Assembly (NCBI RefSeq): GCF_000702625.1
Contig: NZ_JNIS01000001.1
Location: 372,001-436,000, forward strand
Source: Exiguobacterium oxidotolerans JCM 12280
GTDB taxonomy: Bacteria; Bacillota; Bacilli; Exiguobacteriales; Exiguobacteriaceae
DNA: 64,000 nucleotides
Direction of reading: 5' to 3'
Within the stretch, counting starts at the first letter, position 1, and each line of letters begins with the position of its first letter. The translations under genes and the position numbers were made by a program. The notes beneath the pieces are model-generated. The model was given only the letters and a program-made list of their open reading frames with translations. It made no database searches and was not told the DNA's origin. This document shows, piece after piece, positions 27,252 through 37,909 of this stretch.

Positions 27252-28625
27252 TTATAAGATGAACTGACTTAAGTCACGATCATCTGCTACTTTTCCAACT
27301 CGGTCCATTACATATTGTGGTGTGATCGTAACATCCGACTCTGGCATATCTGCCGCTTCAAAGGATAGTTCCTCTAACACCCGTTCCATGATTGTATATA
27401 AACGTCGTGCACCGATATTATCGGTTTCATCATTGACCTGAGCAGCAATCCGCGCGATTTGACGAATCGCATCCTCGGTAAAGGTGACGTGGACCTGTTC
27501 TGCTCCAAGCAACGCTTTGTATTGTTTCAGTAACGCTTGATTCGGTTCTGTCAAAATCTTGACGAAGTCTTCTTCCGTTAAACTATCCAACTCGACTCGA
27601 ATCGGGAAACGTCCTTGTAACTCTGGAATGAGATCAGACGGCTTCGCCATATGGAACGCTCCTGCGGCGATAAACAACATATGGTCCGTTTTGACCGAGC
27701 CATATTTCGTCACGACGGTCGAGCCTTCGACGATTGGTAAGATATCTCGCTGGACACCTTCGCGTGAAACGCCGGCGCTATCTTGACCTTTCGTTGCGAT
27801 TTTATCGATTTCATCGACGAAGATGATCCCCATCTGCTCCGCACGTCGAACGGCTTCATCATGGACTTCGTTTAAGTCAAGTAAACGTTCCGCCTCTTCA
27901 GCAGTCAAAATCGGTCGTGCTTCTTTGACGGTCAGTTGTCTTTTTTTCGTTTTCTTCGGCATGACTTGACCTAGCATATCTTGTAGGTTTGATAAGCCTT
28001 CCATCCCTTGTTGTCCCGAAAATAAATCCATTTGGCGTTCTTCGACATCGACATCAATCATGCGGTCTTCTAGTTGACCACTGATTAATTGTTGACGAAT
28101 GACTGAGCGGTCCGCCGTATCATTCGCTGTTTCTTGTTCAGGTTGTGCTTGATTACCACCAAACAACATTTCGAATGGATTACTTCCACCACCAAGACCC
28201 GACGTCGATTTTTTCCCGACTAACGCATCCACGATTCGTTCGTTCGCAACGGCTTCTGCTCGATCTTTTAACGCTTCTTTCTTCTCATCTTTGACAAGTC
28301 GGAGTGAAGCTTCGACTAAATCACGAACCATTGATTCAACGTCACGACCGACGTATCCGACTTCTGTGAATTTCGTCGCTTCGATTTTAACGAATGGTGC
28401 GCGAACGAGTTTCGCTAGACGTCTTGCGATTTCCGTCTTTCCGACTCCAGTCGGTCCAATCATCAAAATATTTTTAGGTGTTACTTCGTCGCGTAATGCC
28501 GGGTCAAGTAATTGGCGACGGTACCGATTACGAAGTGCGATTGCGACGGCGCGTTTCGCATCCGATTGTCCAACGACGTGTTCATCTAATTTGGCTACGA
28601 TTTGTTTTGGTGTCAATTCATGCAT
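27252..28625 (-). CDS. hslU: ATPase subunit HslU/ClpY of the HslUV protease
   Basis: AAA+ unfoldase that feeds protein into HslV. The 457-residue protein has Walker A GPTGVGKT (57-64), pore motif GYVG (90-93), the inserted I domain (about 110-245), Walker [10 protein letters not shown] (about 250-258) and a C-terminal tail DLSQFIL that docks into HslV. The ATG chosen follows GGAGG by 8 bases; a TTG five codons upstream is less suitable. It overlaps hslV by 8 bases. Confidence 0.97.
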   Translation of the reverse strand: MHELTPKQIVAKLDEHVVGQSDAKRAVAIALRNRYRRQLLDPALRDEVTPKNILMIGPTGVGKTEIARRLAKLVRAPFVKIEATKFTEVGYVGRDVESMVRDLVEASLRLVKDEKKEALKDRAEAVANERIVDALVGKKSTSGLGGGSNPFEMLFGGNQAQPEQETANDTADRSVIRQQLISGQLEDRMIDVDVEERQMDLFSGQQGMEGLSNLQDMLGQVMPKKTKKRQLTVKEARPILTAEEAERLLDLNEVHDEAVRRAEQMGIIFVDEIDKIATKGQDSAGVSREGVQRDILPIVEGSTVVTKYGSVKTDHMLFIAAGAFHMAKPSDLIPELQGRFPIRVELDSLTEEDFVKILTEPNQALLKQYKALLGAEQVHVTFTEDAIRQIARIAAQVNDETDNIGARRLYTIMERVLEELSFEAADMPESDVTITPQYVMDRVGKVADDRDLSQFIL

Positions 28626-29169
28626 CTGCACTTCCTCCAATCGTCTCTAAAACAATTTGATCATTCGTGAACACGCAGAGCTCTCCAGCTGTTTCAAGAG
28701 CGGCTCGTGCGATTTCTTCTGCTGACATCTGTCCAGCGTGACGTGCCAATGCTCGACCAGCAGCAAGCGCGTAATTACCGCCTGAACCGATCGCAAGAAT
28801 TCCATCATCCGGTTCGATGACTTCACCATTTCCGGAAACGAGCAGTAAATGTGTCCCGTCCATGACGAGTAGCAATGCTTCGAGTTGACGTAACATTTTG
28901 TCGCCGCGCCATTCTTTGGCTAGCTCGACTGCGGCACGTTGGAGATTACCATTATACATCTCTAGCTTCGCTTCAAATTTCTCAAACAGCGTAAAGGCAT
29001 CTGCTACACTTCCTGCAAATCCTGCAATCACTTTTCCCCCATAAAGGCGTCTTACTTTCTTTGCACTTTTCTTCATGATGACTTGATTACCAAATGTCAC
29101 CTGACCATCTCCACTCATCGCGGATTGACCATTATGTTGAATCGCAAAAATCGTCGTTGCATGAAACAT
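28618..29169 (-). CDS. hslV: Peptidase subunit HslV/ClpQ
   Basis: Proteasome-beta-like peptidase, 183 residues. The core [10 protein letters not shown], the [15 protein letters not shown] stretch and [14 protein letters not shown] are all present. The start ATG follows GGGAGGAAACGG. The protein begins MFHATTIFA, so the catalytic Thr would be residue 5 and needs removal of four residues, since Phe2 blocks normal Met removal. In B. subtilis the mature N-terminus is a Ser ahead of FHATT; that Ser is absent here. Downstream overlap with hslU fits complex formation. Confidence 0.95.
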   Translation of the reverse strand: MFHATTIFAIQHNGQSAMSGDGQVTFGNQVIMKKSAKKVRRLYGGKVIAGFAGSVADAFTLFEKFEAKLEMYNGNLQRAAVELAKEWRGDKMLRQLEALLLVMDGTHLLLVSGNGEVIEPDDGILAIGSGGNYALAAGRALARHAGQMSAEEIARAALETAGELCVFTNDQIVLETIGGSADA

Positions 29170-29182
29170 TCCGTTTCCTCCC

Positions 29183-30061
29183 TTAAGCACGCGGATGCGC
29201 TTGCTGATAAACATGACGCAACCGCTCCGTCGTTACATGAGTATATTGTCCCGTCGTCGATAGAGAAGCATGACCTAAGAGTTCCTGAACCGCCCGAAGG
29301 TCCGCCCCTCTCTCTAACAGGTCTGTCGCGAAGCTATGTCGAAGTGCGTGAGGCGTCACATGTTTCGAAAGCAAATGATCGCCTTTTTTTAAGATTTTAC
29401 GAATACCGTCTGTCGTCAATCGTCGTCCCGATTTCGAAACGAACACAGCCTGTTCCTTTTCATCTTTTCCTCGACGCTCTTGCAAGTAAACCTGTAACGT
29501 CTGTCTAGCGAAAGAACCAATCGGCGTGATACGTTCCTTACGACCTTTCCCATATACATGGACATACTCTAAGTCTTGATCTAAATCTTGAAGATTTAGT
29601 CCTGCCAACTCACTGACACGCATCCCGGTCGCATAGAGCAGTTCAATCATTGCGACATTTCGGTTACCTAGTGTATCTTCCGCTCGAAAGGCTTCTAAAA
29701 ATCGTTCGTATTCAGATGGAACTAAAAAGGTCGGTAACGATTGGGCACGTTTGGGCGCTTTCAATCCTTCAAACGGGTTGACTGCATCCGTGTCGCGCGT
29801 CAAAAAGCGACCAAATTGCTTCAAGCATGATACTTTTTGGGCAATTGTCGATTTTGAAGCTTGTTGCTCGTAGAGTGCATACAAATAACGCCGTGCAGTT
29901 GCCAATTCAATCGATCGTAGTTGATGATCGAGGCAAAAAGCGGCGTATTGTCGAAGGGTTTGATCATATGAGCGACCCGTATTCGGAGATAGTTGACGTT
30001 CGATATGCACGTACCGCAAAAAGTCTTTCCGCAGCCGCTCAAACTCTGAGTCTAATCCCAT
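29183..30061 (-). CDS. xerC: Site-specific tyrosine recombinase XerC (CodV)
   Basis: Resolves chromosome dimers at dif with XerD at division. The 292-residue protein has the N-terminal SAM-like DNA-binding domain (1-95) and the catalytic domain with all active residues: R148, K172, H238, R241, H264 and Y273. First gene of the hslVU-codY operon, as in B. subtilis. The start has GGAGGAGGG 7 bases ahead. XerD is expected elsewhere. Confidence 0.96.
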   Translation of the reverse strand: MGLDSEFERLRKDFLRYVHIERQLSPNTGRSYDQTLRQYAAFCLDHQLRSIELATARRYLYALYEQQASKSTIAQKVSCLKQFGRFLTRDTDAVNPFEGLKAPKRAQSLPTFLVPSEYERFLEAFRAEDTLGNRNVAMIELLYATGMRVSELAGLNLQDLDQDLEYVHVYGKGRKERITPIGSFARQTLQVYLQERRGKDEKEQAVFVSKSGRRLTTDGIRKILKKGDHLLSKHVTPHALRHSFATDLLERGADLRAVQELLGHASLSTTGQYTHVTTERLRHVYQQAHPRA

Positions 30062-30103
30062 TTCCGAGCCCTCCTCCTGACCATGTGTTCTCGAATCGAC
30101 CTT

Positions 30104-30132
30104 AGCATAGCACACCGTAAGTAGTCTGACAA
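30104..30132 (-). promoter_or_regulatory. SigA-type promoter of xerC-hslVU-codY
   Basis: Minus strand -35 TTGTCA (30127-30132), 17-base spacer, -10 TATGCT (30104-30109) preceded by TGC. It lies about 43 bases ahead of the xerC start, after the trmFO terminator, and is the strongest candidate for this operon. Confidence 0.75.
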
Positions 30133-30175
30133 TAGACCAAAAACCGAAAAAATGACGAAATTATCACGCTTTTAT

Positions 30176-30226
30176 GAAAAATTAAGAAATGGGGGAAAAG
30201 TCCGCTGTTTCTGCGGCTTTTCCCCC
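30176..30226 (-). terminator. Intrinsic terminator of trmFO
   Basis: Long stem on the minus strand, GGGGGAAAAG-CCGC pairing with GCGG-CTTTTCCCCC with one bulged A, followed by ATTTCTTAATTTTT. Begins 8 bases after the trmFO stop. Confidence 0.88.
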
Positions 30227-30233
30227 ATCCTCT

Positions 30234-31538
30234 TTACATATCGGTAAAGTCTTTGATGGATTCTAACGCTCGTTCTGCGAGGAGCGCATATTTCTCAGGT
30301 TTCTTCATTCGGACTGGATGACCGACAAGCCCGGGAACAAGTCCAAAGTTCGCGTTCATCGGTTGGAAGTTCTTTCCTTCGGTCGTCGTGATGTAGTGCG
30401 CCATCGCCCCCATCATCGTCTCTTTCGGGAACGCGATTGGTTCTACTTCATTCACTAACCGTGCCGCGTTGATGCCTGCCGTCAAACCGGATGCTGCTGA
30501 CTCGACGTATCCTTCGACCCCTGTCATTTGACCGGCAAAGAACAAATCATGTCGTGTCCGTGTTTGATACGTCGCTTGCAATAAGTTCGGTGAATTGACG
30601 AACGTATTCCGGTGCATGACACCATATCGGACGATTTCGGCATTTTCTAGACCAGGAATCAAACGGATGATCCGCTTTTGCTCGCCCCACTTCAAGTGCG
30701 TTTGGAAACCGACGAGGTTGAAGAGTGTCCCTGCTGAGTTGTCCTGACGCAATTGAACGACCGCATATGGACGTTCGCCTGTTTTCGGGTCTTCAAGACC
30801 GACCGGTTTCATCGGGCCAAACAACAATGTTTTTGGTCCGCGTGAAGCGAGTACTTCAAATGGCATACAGCCCTCGAAGTAAATTTCTTTTTCAAATTCT
30901 TTCAGCGGAACGACTTCTGCTGCAATCAGTTCATTATGGAAATGCGTGAACTCTTCTTTTGTCATCGGACAGTTCAAGTACGCGGCTTCTCCTTTATCGT
31001 AACGTGACTTGAGATAGACTTTATCTCGATCAATCGTATCCCCATCGAGAATCGGTGCTGCCGCATCGAAGAAATACAGATAATCTTCTCCCGTAAACTG
31101 TTTGAGTGATTCAGATAACGCGGCACTCGTCAGTGGACCTGTCGCGACGATCGTCGGACCATCCGGAATCGCTTCGAGCTCTTCATGATGGACCGTGACG
31201 TTCGGATGATTCTTCAGTGTCTCTGTCACATAGCCTGCGAAGTCATGCCGATCGACAGCGAGTGCGCCCCCTGCAGGGACACTCGCTAAATCAGCCGCCT
31301 TCATGATGAGTGAGTCCAGCTGTCGCATTTCTTCTTTTAAAACACCGACCGCATTCGTCAATTGATTCGCACGGAGCGAATTCGAACAGACGAGCTCTGC
31401 AAATTGATCGGTATGGTGAGCAGGTGTCTGCTTCACTGGTCGCATTTCATATAAATCTACTTGGACGCCACGCTTCGCAAGTTGCCATGCTGCTTCAGAA
31501 CCTGCGAGCCCGGCGCCAATTACCGTTACTCGTTTCAA
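30234..31538 (-). CDS. trmFO: tRNA (uracil-54-C5) methyltransferase, folate-dependent TrmFO (Gid)
   Basis: Flavoprotein that makes ribothymidine at tRNA position 54 using methylene-tetrahydrofolate. The 434-residue protein opens with the FAD-binding [10 protein letters not shown] (8-17) and carries the GidA-like conserved segments [18 protein letters not shown] (around 230-250) and [18 protein letters not shown] (around 330-347). It lies 3 bases after topA, as in B. subtilis (topA-gid-codV). Confidence 0.96.
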   Translation of the reverse strand: MKRVTVIGAGLAGSEAAWQLAKRGVQVDLYEMRPVKQTPAHHTDQFAELVCSNSLRANQLTNAVGVLKEEMRQLDSLIMKAADLASVPAGGALAVDRHDFAGYVTETLKNHPNVTVHHEELEAIPDGPTIVATGPLTSAALSESLKQFTGEDYLYFFDAAAPILDGDTIDRDKVYLKSRYDKGEAAYLNCPMTKEEFTHFHNELIAAEVVPLKEFEKEIYFEGCMPFEVLASRGPKTLLFGPMKPVGLEDPKTGERPYAVVQLRQDNSAGTLFNLVGFQTHLKWGEQKRIIRLIPGLENAEIVRYGVMHRNTFVNSPNLLQATYQTRTRHDLFFAGQMTGVEGYVESAASGLTAGINAARLVNEVEPIAFPKETMMGAMAHYITTTEGKNFQPMNANFGLVPGLVGHPVRMKKPEKYALLAERALESIKDFTDM

Positions 31539-31541
31539 CGG

Positions 31542-33638
31542 TCATTCCTCCTCTTGCTCCTGATCGATGCGCGTTTCATGATGTCCACAAGATGTACATT
31601 CTACTTTCACACCGTTCTTGATTTTCTTTTGTACCATCATACTGCTACAGACGGGACACGGCTCTTCGACCGGCTTATCCCATGAGACGAATTCGCACTC
31701 TGGATAATTTGAACAGCCATAGAACAACCGACCTTTTTTGCTACGACGTTCAACAATGTCTCCCGTTCCACATGTTGGACATTTGACGCCAATCTCGACT
31801 TGGATCGGTTTCGTGTTGCGGCATTCCGGAAAGTTTGAGCACGCCATGAACTTGCCGTATCGGCCCATCTTGATGACCATCGCATGACCACATACTTCGC
31901 AATCTTCTCCGGCTGGTTCATCTTTGATTTCAATCTTCTCGATTTCTGCCTCTGCCCGCGTCAAACGTTTCGCGAATGATTTATAAATCGGATCGACGAC
32001 TTCCGTCCACTGCATATCGCCTTTTTCAATCGCATCAAGCAACGCTTCCATGTCCGCCGTGAATTGAACCGTAATGAATTCTTGGAAATAATCACTAATC
32101 ATATCGATGACAAGCTCTCCGAGTTCAGTCGGTAAGAATTTCTTTTCTTCAAGCGTCACATACCCACGTTTTTGAATCGTGTCGAGTGTTGGAGCGTATG
32201 TCGAAGGACGACCAATCCCGAGTTCTTCCATCGCTCGTACTAAACGTGCCTCTGTATAGCGTGGCGGTGGCTGCGTGAAGTGTTGTTTCGGGTCAATCGA
32301 TTCCTGTTGCAAGACTTCACCGTCTTCGAGTGGTGGTAAGAGTCCTTCTTTGACATCCGTCACTGCTTCATCATCTGTATCCTCGATGTAGACTTTCATA
32401 AAACCAGGGAACTTGACCGTCGAACCGTTCGCCCGGAACATGACATCGTTCGAATTCAAATCAACTTTGACCGTATCTAGGATCGCCGGTGCCATTTGAC
32501 TCGCGACGAATCGTTCCCAGATAAGTTTATAGAGTCGGAACTGATCGCGTGATAAATACGATTTGACGAGTTGCGGATCACGCATCGTTGACGTCGGACG
32601 GACCGCTTCGTGCGCATCCTGTGAATTGGCCGCTTTTTTCTCTTTTCGTTTTTCACTGGCGATGTATTCTTTTCCGTACGCATTTTCGATGAAGCCGTGC
32701 GCTTCGAGATTCGCTGTTTCAGAAGTCCGTGTCGAATCGGTACGCATATACGTAATCAAACCGATTGTCCCTTCTTTCCCTAACTCGATTCCCTCGTAAA
32801 GTTGTTGGGCAATCATCATCGTTTTCTTCGCCCGGAAGTTCAACTTACGTGCCGCTTCTTGCTGGAGCGAACTCGTTGTAAAGGGTAACGCTGGATTACG
32901 TTTGCGTTCTTTCTTCGTTACCGAGTCGACCGTAAAGGATTCTGAAAGTTTTGCCAACACCTCGTTGACCTCTTCTTCCGAATGGAGTTCACGTTTTTTA
33001 CCGTCGACGCCATAAAAGTTTGCTTCGAGTTTTTCACCGTTCGCATCAAGCTCAAGTTTAATCGTCCAGTACTCTTCTGGTAAAAAGGCATTGATTTCTT
33101 GTTCCCGATCAATGATCATCTTCACGGCAACCGATTGAACACGTCCCGCAGACAATCCTTTTTTAATTTTCTTCCAAAGTAACGGACTCATGCTGTACCC
33201 AACAAGACGGTCCAAAATACGCCGCGCTTGTTGCGCGTCGACAAGATCATAGTTGATCTTGCGGGGTTTCTTGAACGAATCCTTGATGGCGTCTTTTGTG
33301 ATTTCATTGAAGACGACCCGACACTCTGTCGATTCATCGACACCGAGGGCTTTCGCTAAATGCCAAGCGATCGCTTCCCCTTCACGGTCGGGGTCGGCCG
33401 CGAGATAGATTTTTTGTGCTTTTTTAGCAGCAGTTTTCAATTCTTTCAAGACCGGACCTTTACCACGAATCGTAATATATTTTGGTTCATAGTCATGTTC
33501 GACGTCGACACCCATTTGGCTTTTTGGCAAATCGATGACATGCCCCATCGATGCTTTCACGGTATAGTTCGAACCGAGATAACGTTTGATGGTTTTTGCC
33601 TTTGCAGGTGACTCGACGATTACTAAATATTTTGCCAT
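31542..33638 (-). CDS. topA: DNA topoisomerase I
   Basis: Relaxes negative supercoils. The 698-residue protein has the Toprim domain (1-115, [17 protein letters not shown]), the active-site Tyr in TYMRTDSTR (near residue 300) and three C-terminal zinc-ribbon motifs of four cysteines each (about 575-690, e.g. CEVCGHAM...CSNFPEC and CPVCSS...CTSC). GGGAG lies ahead of the ATG. Its promoter lies in the 3' end of dprA. Confidence 0.97.
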   Translation of the reverse strand: MAKYLVIVESPAKAKTIKRYLGSNYTVKASMGHVIDLPKSQMGVDVEHDYEPKYITIRGKGPVLKELKTAAKKAQKIYLAADPDREGEAIAWHLAKALGVDESTECRVVFNEITKDAIKDSFKKPRKINYDLVDAQQARRILDRLVGYSMSPLLWKKIKKGLSAGRVQSVAVKMIIDREQEINAFLPEEYWTIKLELDANGEKLEANFYGVDGKKRELHSEEEVNEVLAKLSESFTVDSVTKKERKRNPALPFTTSSLQQEAARKLNFRAKKTMMIAQQLYEGIELGKEGTIGLITYMRTDSTRTSETANLEAHGFIENAYGKEYIASEKRKEKKAANSQDAHEAVRPTSTMRDPQLVKSYLSRDQFRLYKLIWERFVASQMAPAILDTVKVDLNSNDVMFRANGSTVKFPGFMKVYIEDTDDEAVTDVKEGLLPPLEDGEVLQQESIDPKQHFTQPPPRYTEARLVRAMEELGIGRPSTYAPTLDTIQKRGYVTLEEKKFLPTELGELVIDMISDYFQEFITVQFTADMEALLDAIEKGDMQWTEVVDPIYKSFAKRLTRAEAEIEKIEIKDEPAGEDCEVCGHAMVIKMGRYGKFMACSNFPECRNTKPIQVEIGVKCPTCGTGDIVERRSKKGRLFYGCSNYPECEFVSWDKPVEEPCPVCSSMMVQKKIKNGVKVECTSCGHHETRIDQEQEEE

Positions 33639-33684
33639 TGCAATCGCTCCCTATTAGAGGCGTACTCGTATTTTAATCTCACTT

Positions 33685-33714
33685 ATCATAGTAGTCTCGA
33701 TTCCCATTTGTCAA
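33685..33714 (-). promoter_or_regulatory. SigA-type promoter of topA
   Basis: Consensus -35 TTGACA (33709-33714), 18-base spacer, -10 TATGAT (33685-33690). The -35 encodes part of the last codons of dprA and the -10 covers its stop codon, so topA can be transcribed independently of dprA. Confidence 0.78.
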
Positions 33715-34513
33715 CGTCCATCAAGATACTTTTTGAAACTTCTTCCGGATTCAGGAGCGGAATCGCGCCTTCCGCAATCAATTGATTCGTTCCACAAAAC
33801 ATTTTTTCAGTCGGACAACCCGGTAAGCAATAGACGTCTTTTCCTTGGTCTAGAGCGTGTCCTGCTGTATTCATCGTTCCGCTTTTCAACGCTGCTTCGA
33901 CGATGACGAGAGCAGAAGATAATCCAGCGATGATGCGATTACGTTCTAAAAATTGGAATTTTTGAATGGGGGTCTCAGGAGGGTACTCGGAGAGCAACAA
34001 GCCAGCTTGTGCGATGCGATCAAAGAGGGACGCATTTTGTTTCGGATAAAGAGAATCGAGTCCTGTTGCCATGACGGCGATGGTTGGTTGGTCATACTTC
34101 AAGGAAAGGCGATGGACGAGGGAATCAATCCCATAAGCTCCACCAGAGACAGTGACGAAAGGGGAATTAAAAAACGGACGTAAGAACGACAGACGTTCTT
34201 TATGAGACGGGGATGGGGTTCGGCTACCGATGATGCTGATTAAAGGGTGACGCAGAAGCGACGGATCACCTACGTAATACAGACCGTAAATCGGTCGTGG
34301 TATGTGGAGTAACTGTTGCGGGAACTCGGGATCGGTCGGGACAAGTAACTGAGACGGGAGGTGTTCGAGTGAAAGAGCTGCTTGATATCGCTTTTTACTC
34401 TCGGCATTTGTCGGAAGATCAGCGACGGATAAAATACCATATTGTTCTACCAAGGCGACAATCGGATAAGGAACACGACATGCTGCAAATCGGACATACC
34501 ATTCTCGCTCCAT
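33686..34513 (-). CDS. dprA: DNA processing protein DprA (Smf)
   Basis: Loads RecA on incoming single-stranded DNA in natural transformation. The 275-residue protein has a short helical start and the Rossmann-fold DprA domain with GSRTPS (about 97-102), SGGAYGIDSLVH (about 124-135), the FLERNRIIAGLS segment and the C-terminal PGCPTE/GTNQLIAEGA. A C-terminal winged helix found in some species is absent, as in B. subtilis. ATG with AGGAG 9 bases ahead is preferred to the one two codons upstream. Confidence 0.95.
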   Translation of the reverse strand: MEREWYVRFAACRVPYPIVALVEQYGILSVADLPTNAESKKRYQAALSLEHLPSQLLVPTDPEFPQQLLHIPRPIYGLYYVGDPSLLRHPLISIIGSRTPSPSHKERLSFLRPFFNSPFVTVSGGAYGIDSLVHRLSLKYDQPTIAVMATGLDSLYPKQNASLFDRIAQAGLLLSEYPPETPIQKFQFLERNRIIAGLSSALVIVEAALKSGTMNTAGHALDQGKDVYCLPGCPTEKMFCGTNQLIAEGAIPLLNPEEVSKSILMDVDKWESRLL

Positions 34514-34532
34514 TAACATACACTCCTTTTAT

Positions 34533-34565
34533 ATAGAAGAAAGCCGTCCTGAATCTTCAGGACAG
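34533..34565 (-). terminator. Intrinsic terminator of sucCD
   Basis: Minus strand GCTGTCCTGAA pairs with TTCAGGACGGC over a two-base loop, followed by TTTCTTC. It starts 13 bases after the sucD stop, ahead of dprA, whose ribosome site follows at once. Confidence 0.85.
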
Positions 34566-34577
34566 CTCTCGACGTTT

Positions 34578-35495
34578 TTATTTGACCGTTGAACCCGTGA
34601 CACATTGATCGTAGATACCAGCATCTTTGATGACACGAATTAACGTTTCACCAATGACTGCCGGAGAGTCTGCGACTTCAATACCATTTGCACGAAGTGT
34701 CTTGATTTTTTCCGATGCCGTACCTTTACCACCTGAGATGATGGCACCCGCATGACCCATACGTTTGCCCTCAGGAGCAGTTTGTCCACCGATGAATCCG
34801 ATGACCGGCTTCGTCATGTTGGCTTTGACCCACTCAGCCGCCTCTTCTTCTGCCGTACCACCGATTTCACCAAGCATGATGACCGCTTTTGTTTCAGGAT
34901 CTTCATTGAACGCTTTGAGCGTGTCGATGAAGTCTGTCCCGTTGACAGGATCACCACCGATACCGACAGCCGTCGATTGACCGATTCCAGCCGTCGTCAA
35001 TTGGTGAACGGCTTCATACGTCAATGTTCCAGAACGTGAAACGATTCCGACATGACCTGGTGTGTGGATGTAACCAGGCATGATGCCAAGTTTCGCGACA
35101 CCTGGTGTAATGACGCCAGGACAGTTCGGACCAATCAAACGGACTGGTTTTCCGTCAAGGTAACGTTTTACTTTTACCATATCAAGAACGGGAATTCCTT
35201 CTGTGATACAGATGATGAGAGCGATGTTTGAATCCGCTGCTTCCATGATCGCATCCGCAGCGAATGCTGGTGGTACATAGATAATCGATGCATTTGCCCC
35301 TGTTTTAGCGACCGCTTGCGCAACCGTATCAAAGACAGGCACGCCACTGAGCACTTCTGTTCCGCCTTTACCTGGTGTGACACCACCGACGAGGTTCGTT
35401 CCGTAATCAATCATTTGTTCCCCGTGGAACATCCCTTGATTACCTGTAATTCCTTGAATGATCACTTTTGTTGATTCGTTTACCCAAATACTCAT
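34578..35495 (-). CDS. sucD: Succinyl-CoA synthetase alpha subunit
   Basis: TCA cycle enzyme subunit that binds CoA and carries the phosphohistidine in conversion of succinyl-CoA to succinate with NTP formation. The 305 residues include the CoA-binding Rossmann part ([11 protein letters not shown] near 14-24), the conserved GPNCPG (122-127) and the active His248 in RMGHAGA. It follows sucC by 13 bases with its own GGGGGA site. Complete. Confidence 0.97.
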   Translation of the reverse strand: MSIWVNESTKVIIQGITGNQGMFHGEQMIDYGTNLVGGVTPGKGGTEVLSGVPVFDTVAQAVAKTGANASIIYVPPAFAADAIMEAADSNIALIICITEGIPVLDMVKVKRYLDGKPVRLIGPNCPGVITPGVAKLGIMPGYIHTPGHVGIVSRSGTLTYEAVHQLTTAGIGQSTAVGIGGDPVNGTDFIDTLKAFNEDPETKAVIMLGEIGGTAEEEAAEWVKANMTKPVIGFIGGQTAPEGKRMGHAGAIISGGKGTASEKIKTLRANGIEVADSPAVIGETLIRVIKDAGIYDQCVTGSTVK

Positions 35496-35508
35496 CCTTA
35501 GCTCCCCC

Positions 35509-36669
35509 TTACTTCACGAGCGCAGCGATTTTTTCTGCGCCGTCTGCCATTGATGTAGCTGCTGTAATCGCTAGACCTGAATCTTTGAGAATTTGTTTCC
35601 CTGCGTCAACGTTTGTTCCTTCAAGACGAACGACGAGTGGTAACTCTAAGCCGACTTCTTTTGTTGCTGCAACGATTCCTTCCGCGATGACATCACACTT
35701 CATGATGCCGCCGAAGATATTGACGAAAATTCCTTTGACGTTATCATCTGAGAGAATCAATTTGAACGCTTCTGTTACTTTCTCTTTCGTCGCGCCGCCA
35801 CCTACATCGAGGAAGTTGGCCGGATCGCCACTGAAGTGCTTGATGATGTCCATCGTTGCCATCGCAAGACCTGCGCCATTGACGAGACAGCCGATATTCC
35901 CATCAAGTGCGATGTAGTTCAAATCGCTTTTTGAAGCTTCGACTTCACGTGGATCTTCTTCCGTTTCATCACGGAGTGCGACGATGTCCGCATGACGATA
36001 CAACGCATTCGAATCGAAGTTCAACTTCGCGTCAAGTGCAACGACGTCACCGTCTTTTGTTGTGACGAGTGGATTGATTTCAGCGATTGAGCAATCCTTT
36101 TCAACGAAGAACGTGTAGAGTTTCGTCACCATACCAACGAATTTGTTAACGAGTTTAACGGGTACACCCATTGCAAACGCTAATTTACGTGCTTGGAAAG
36201 CTTGAAGTCCGACTGCTGGATCAACGATTTCCTTGATGATTTTTTCAGGAGTCGCTTCTGCCACTTCTTCAATATCCATTCCGCCTTCACTTGAACCCAT
36301 GATGACGACACGACCTGTCACACGATCAAGGACAATCCCGAGATAGTATTCTTTATCGATCGCACAACCTTCTTCGACGAGAAGACGTTGAACGACTTTA
36401 CCTTCTGGTCCTGTTTGATGCGTGACGAGCGTTTTGCCGAGTAACTCCGTCGCGAACTCTTTTACTTCTTCTTGCGATTTTGCTAGTTTGACACCACCAG
36501 CTTTACCGCGTCCCCCTGCGTGAATCTGTGCTTTGACAACTTTGATTGGGCCTGACAATTGTTCTGCTGCATCGACAGCCTCTTCGACCGTAAATGCTGC
36601 GATTCCGTTCGGTACAGGTACACCGTATGAACGAAGTAACTCTTTTGCCTGATATTCATGTACATTCAT
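35509..36669 (-). CDS. sucC: Succinyl-CoA synthetase beta subunit
   Basis: Nucleotide-binding subunit of the TCA cycle enzyme, ATP-grasp fold, 386 residues. Conserved start [16 protein letters not shown], the [12 protein letters not shown] loop (about 47-58) and the C-terminal [13 protein letters not shown] segment are present. AAGGGGGA lies 7 bases ahead of the ATG; longer readings upstream run into the promoter. A near-consensus promoter with a cre-like site lies about 45 bases upstream, which suggests carbon catabolite repression. Confidence 0.97.
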   Translation of the reverse strand: MNVHEYQAKELLRSYGVPVPNGIAAFTVEEAVDAAEQLSGPIKVVKAQIHAGGRGKAGGVKLAKSQEEVKEFATELLGKTLVTHQTGPEGKVVQRLLVEEGCAIDKEYYLGIVLDRVTGRVVIMGSSEGGMDIEEVAEATPEKIIKEIVDPAVGLQAFQARKLAFAMGVPVKLVNKFVGMVTKLYTFFVEKDCSIAEINPLVTTKDGDVVALDAKLNFDSNALYRHADIVALRDETEEDPREVEASKSDLNYIALDGNIGCLVNGAGLAMATMDIIKHFSGDPANFLDVGGGATKEKVTEAFKLILSDDNVKGIFVNIFGGIMKCDVIAEGIVAATKEVGLELPLVVRLEGTNVDAGKQILKDSGLAITAATSMADGAEKIAALVK

Positions 36670-36708
36670 GAAAAAATCCCCCTTAACCCCTTTAGTTTCG
36701 GCTCTTTC

Positions 36709-36737
36709 ATTGTAGTTAAAATTGGAAGCGCTGTCTA
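36709..36737 (-). promoter_or_regulatory. SigA-type promoter of sucCD
   Basis: Minus strand -35 TAGACA (36732-36737), 17-base spacer, -10 TACAAT (36709-36714). Both boxes match consensus at five of six positions. Confidence 0.8.
36722..36736. promoter_or_regulatory. CcpA cre-like operator in the sucC promoter
   Basis: The plus strand TTGGAAGCGCTGTCT fits the 15-base cre pattern WTGNAANCGNWNNCW at every fixed position. It overlaps the spacer and -35 of the sucC promoter, a place where CcpA binding would block polymerase. Confidence 0.6.
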
Positions 36738-36757
36738 TCGTTATCGACCGAAAGCAT

Positions 36758-37018
36758 TTATTTTTTCGTGATTCCCTCATGATCGAGCTGGTACAAAAAG
36801 GCAAACAACTCAGCGATGACCCCGTATAACTCCGGTGGAACTTGCTCAGACACCTCGATTGCATCAAGTAATGTCAACAAAGTCTGATCTTGCCGAATCG
36901 GAATGTTGTGTCGAATCGCTTCTTCTAAGATTCGCTCGGCGACGATTTCGGAACCTTTGGCAACGACTTTCGGGGCTGCCATCTGTTCTTCATAAGATAA
37001 GGCAATTGCTTTTTTCAT
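36758..37018 (-). CDS. FlhB C-terminal domain-like protein (YlqH type)
   Basis: An 86-residue protein that resembles the cytoplasmic tail of FlhB/EscU without the membrane part. It has a form of the switch motif region ([34 protein letters not shown]), but the NPTH cleavage site is missing; Ala-Pro replaces it. Equivalent to B. subtilis YlqH, between ylqG and sucC. Role is not established; it may bind export substrates or the upstream FliK-like protein. Overlaps ylqG by four bases. Confidence 0.8.
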   Translation of the reverse strand: MKKAIALSYEEQMAAPKVVAKGSEIVAERILEEAIRHNIPIRQDQTLLTLLDAIEVSEQVPPELYGVIAELFAFLYQLDHEGITKK

Positions 37019-37902
37019 ACTTGGTAGTCCACCCTTCCGTTTCGTCGCGTCAAATCGATTGGAACCCTCTCTTTTGTTTGCTCGACTAATTCAAACCGAA
37101 TCAACTCATACCCCTGCTCTTTTAACCGTTGTTCCATCATCGGTTGATAGGTAGCCATGAATGCACTAATTCGTTGATCCGGATGAAAAACGGACACCGC
37201 CATCTTTCGATCAGTAATTAATAAGTCGATCGCAATTTCACCTAACTTGGGCAGTTTGAGATAAAAAGCGATTCGGGCATGGTCCGGGTTGAATTCTTTT
37301 TTGTCGAACGGTGCTTCCATCGTCACATCGACATCTTCAAAGGGACCAAACTGTGGTAGTTGCAACATAAAGATGCCGCGTCCCGGTTCATTCGTCGCTT
37401 GAACGAGTTGTTGCGTCAAGATTTGATCACTCGTCTTTCGGTCAAGAGACCCTTGCCCATCCGTCTCTGCAGTACGCGCTAACTGAATGAGCTCAACAAT
37501 CGTCTGTTTGAGTACTTGACCCGATCCTTCCATCGCGCGTTGGCCAAGTTGTTGCAAAATCGTACGCGTCGTCTGCGGTACTCCCTCTGACGCTGGTCGC
37601 AAGAGACTCTCAAGCATCGAAGGAAGGACTTGTTTCGCCGCAGTTTGTGGAGCTTCCGACAAAATCTTCAGTACGGGTTGCCCTTCCGTACTCGTCACGA
37701 CGAACCGGTACGACATCCCTTCTTTCAAGTTGGCCGTCGTTCCGGCAGTTAAAACCCGTTGTCCGACTTGTAACTCCATCAAACCATCGGGGAGGAGCTT
37801 CAGCACTTTGCCGACGACATTTGCCCCTTCACGTAACTGCATGTTGGCTTGATCAATAATTTTAAAGGGAAGTAAGGCCCGATGTTCGATTTGCACGCAC
37901 AT
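37015..37902 (-). CDS. FliK-like C-terminal domain protein (YlqG type), function unknown
   Basis: A 295-residue protein at the position of B. subtilis YlqG. The N-terminal third has a small beta-rich segment (about 20-75, GANVVGKVLKLLPDGLMELQVGQ), the middle is helical and variable, and the C-terminal part (about 180-265) resembles the FliK hook-length domain (ARIAFYLKLPKLGEIAIDLLI). With the next gene, an FlhB-tail homologue, it forms a FliK/FlhB-like pair outside the flagellar operon. Start has AGGAGG close by; a GTG two codons later is possible. Confidence 0.7.
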   Translation of the reverse strand: MCVQIEHRALLPFKIIDQANMQLREGANVVGKVLKLLPDGLMELQVGQRVLTAGTTANLKEGMSYRFVVTSTEGQPVLKILSEAPQTAAKQVLPSMLESLLRPASEGVPQTTRTILQQLGQRAMEGSGQVLKQTIVELIQLARTAETDGQGSLDRKTSDQILTQQLVQATNEPGRGIFMLQLPQFGPFEDVDVTMEAPFDKKEFNPDHARIAFYLKLPKLGEIAIDLLITDRKMAVSVFHPDQRISAFMATYQPMMEQRLKEQGYELIRFELVEQTKERVPIDLTRRNGRVDYQV

Positions 37903-37909
37903 TCACCTC

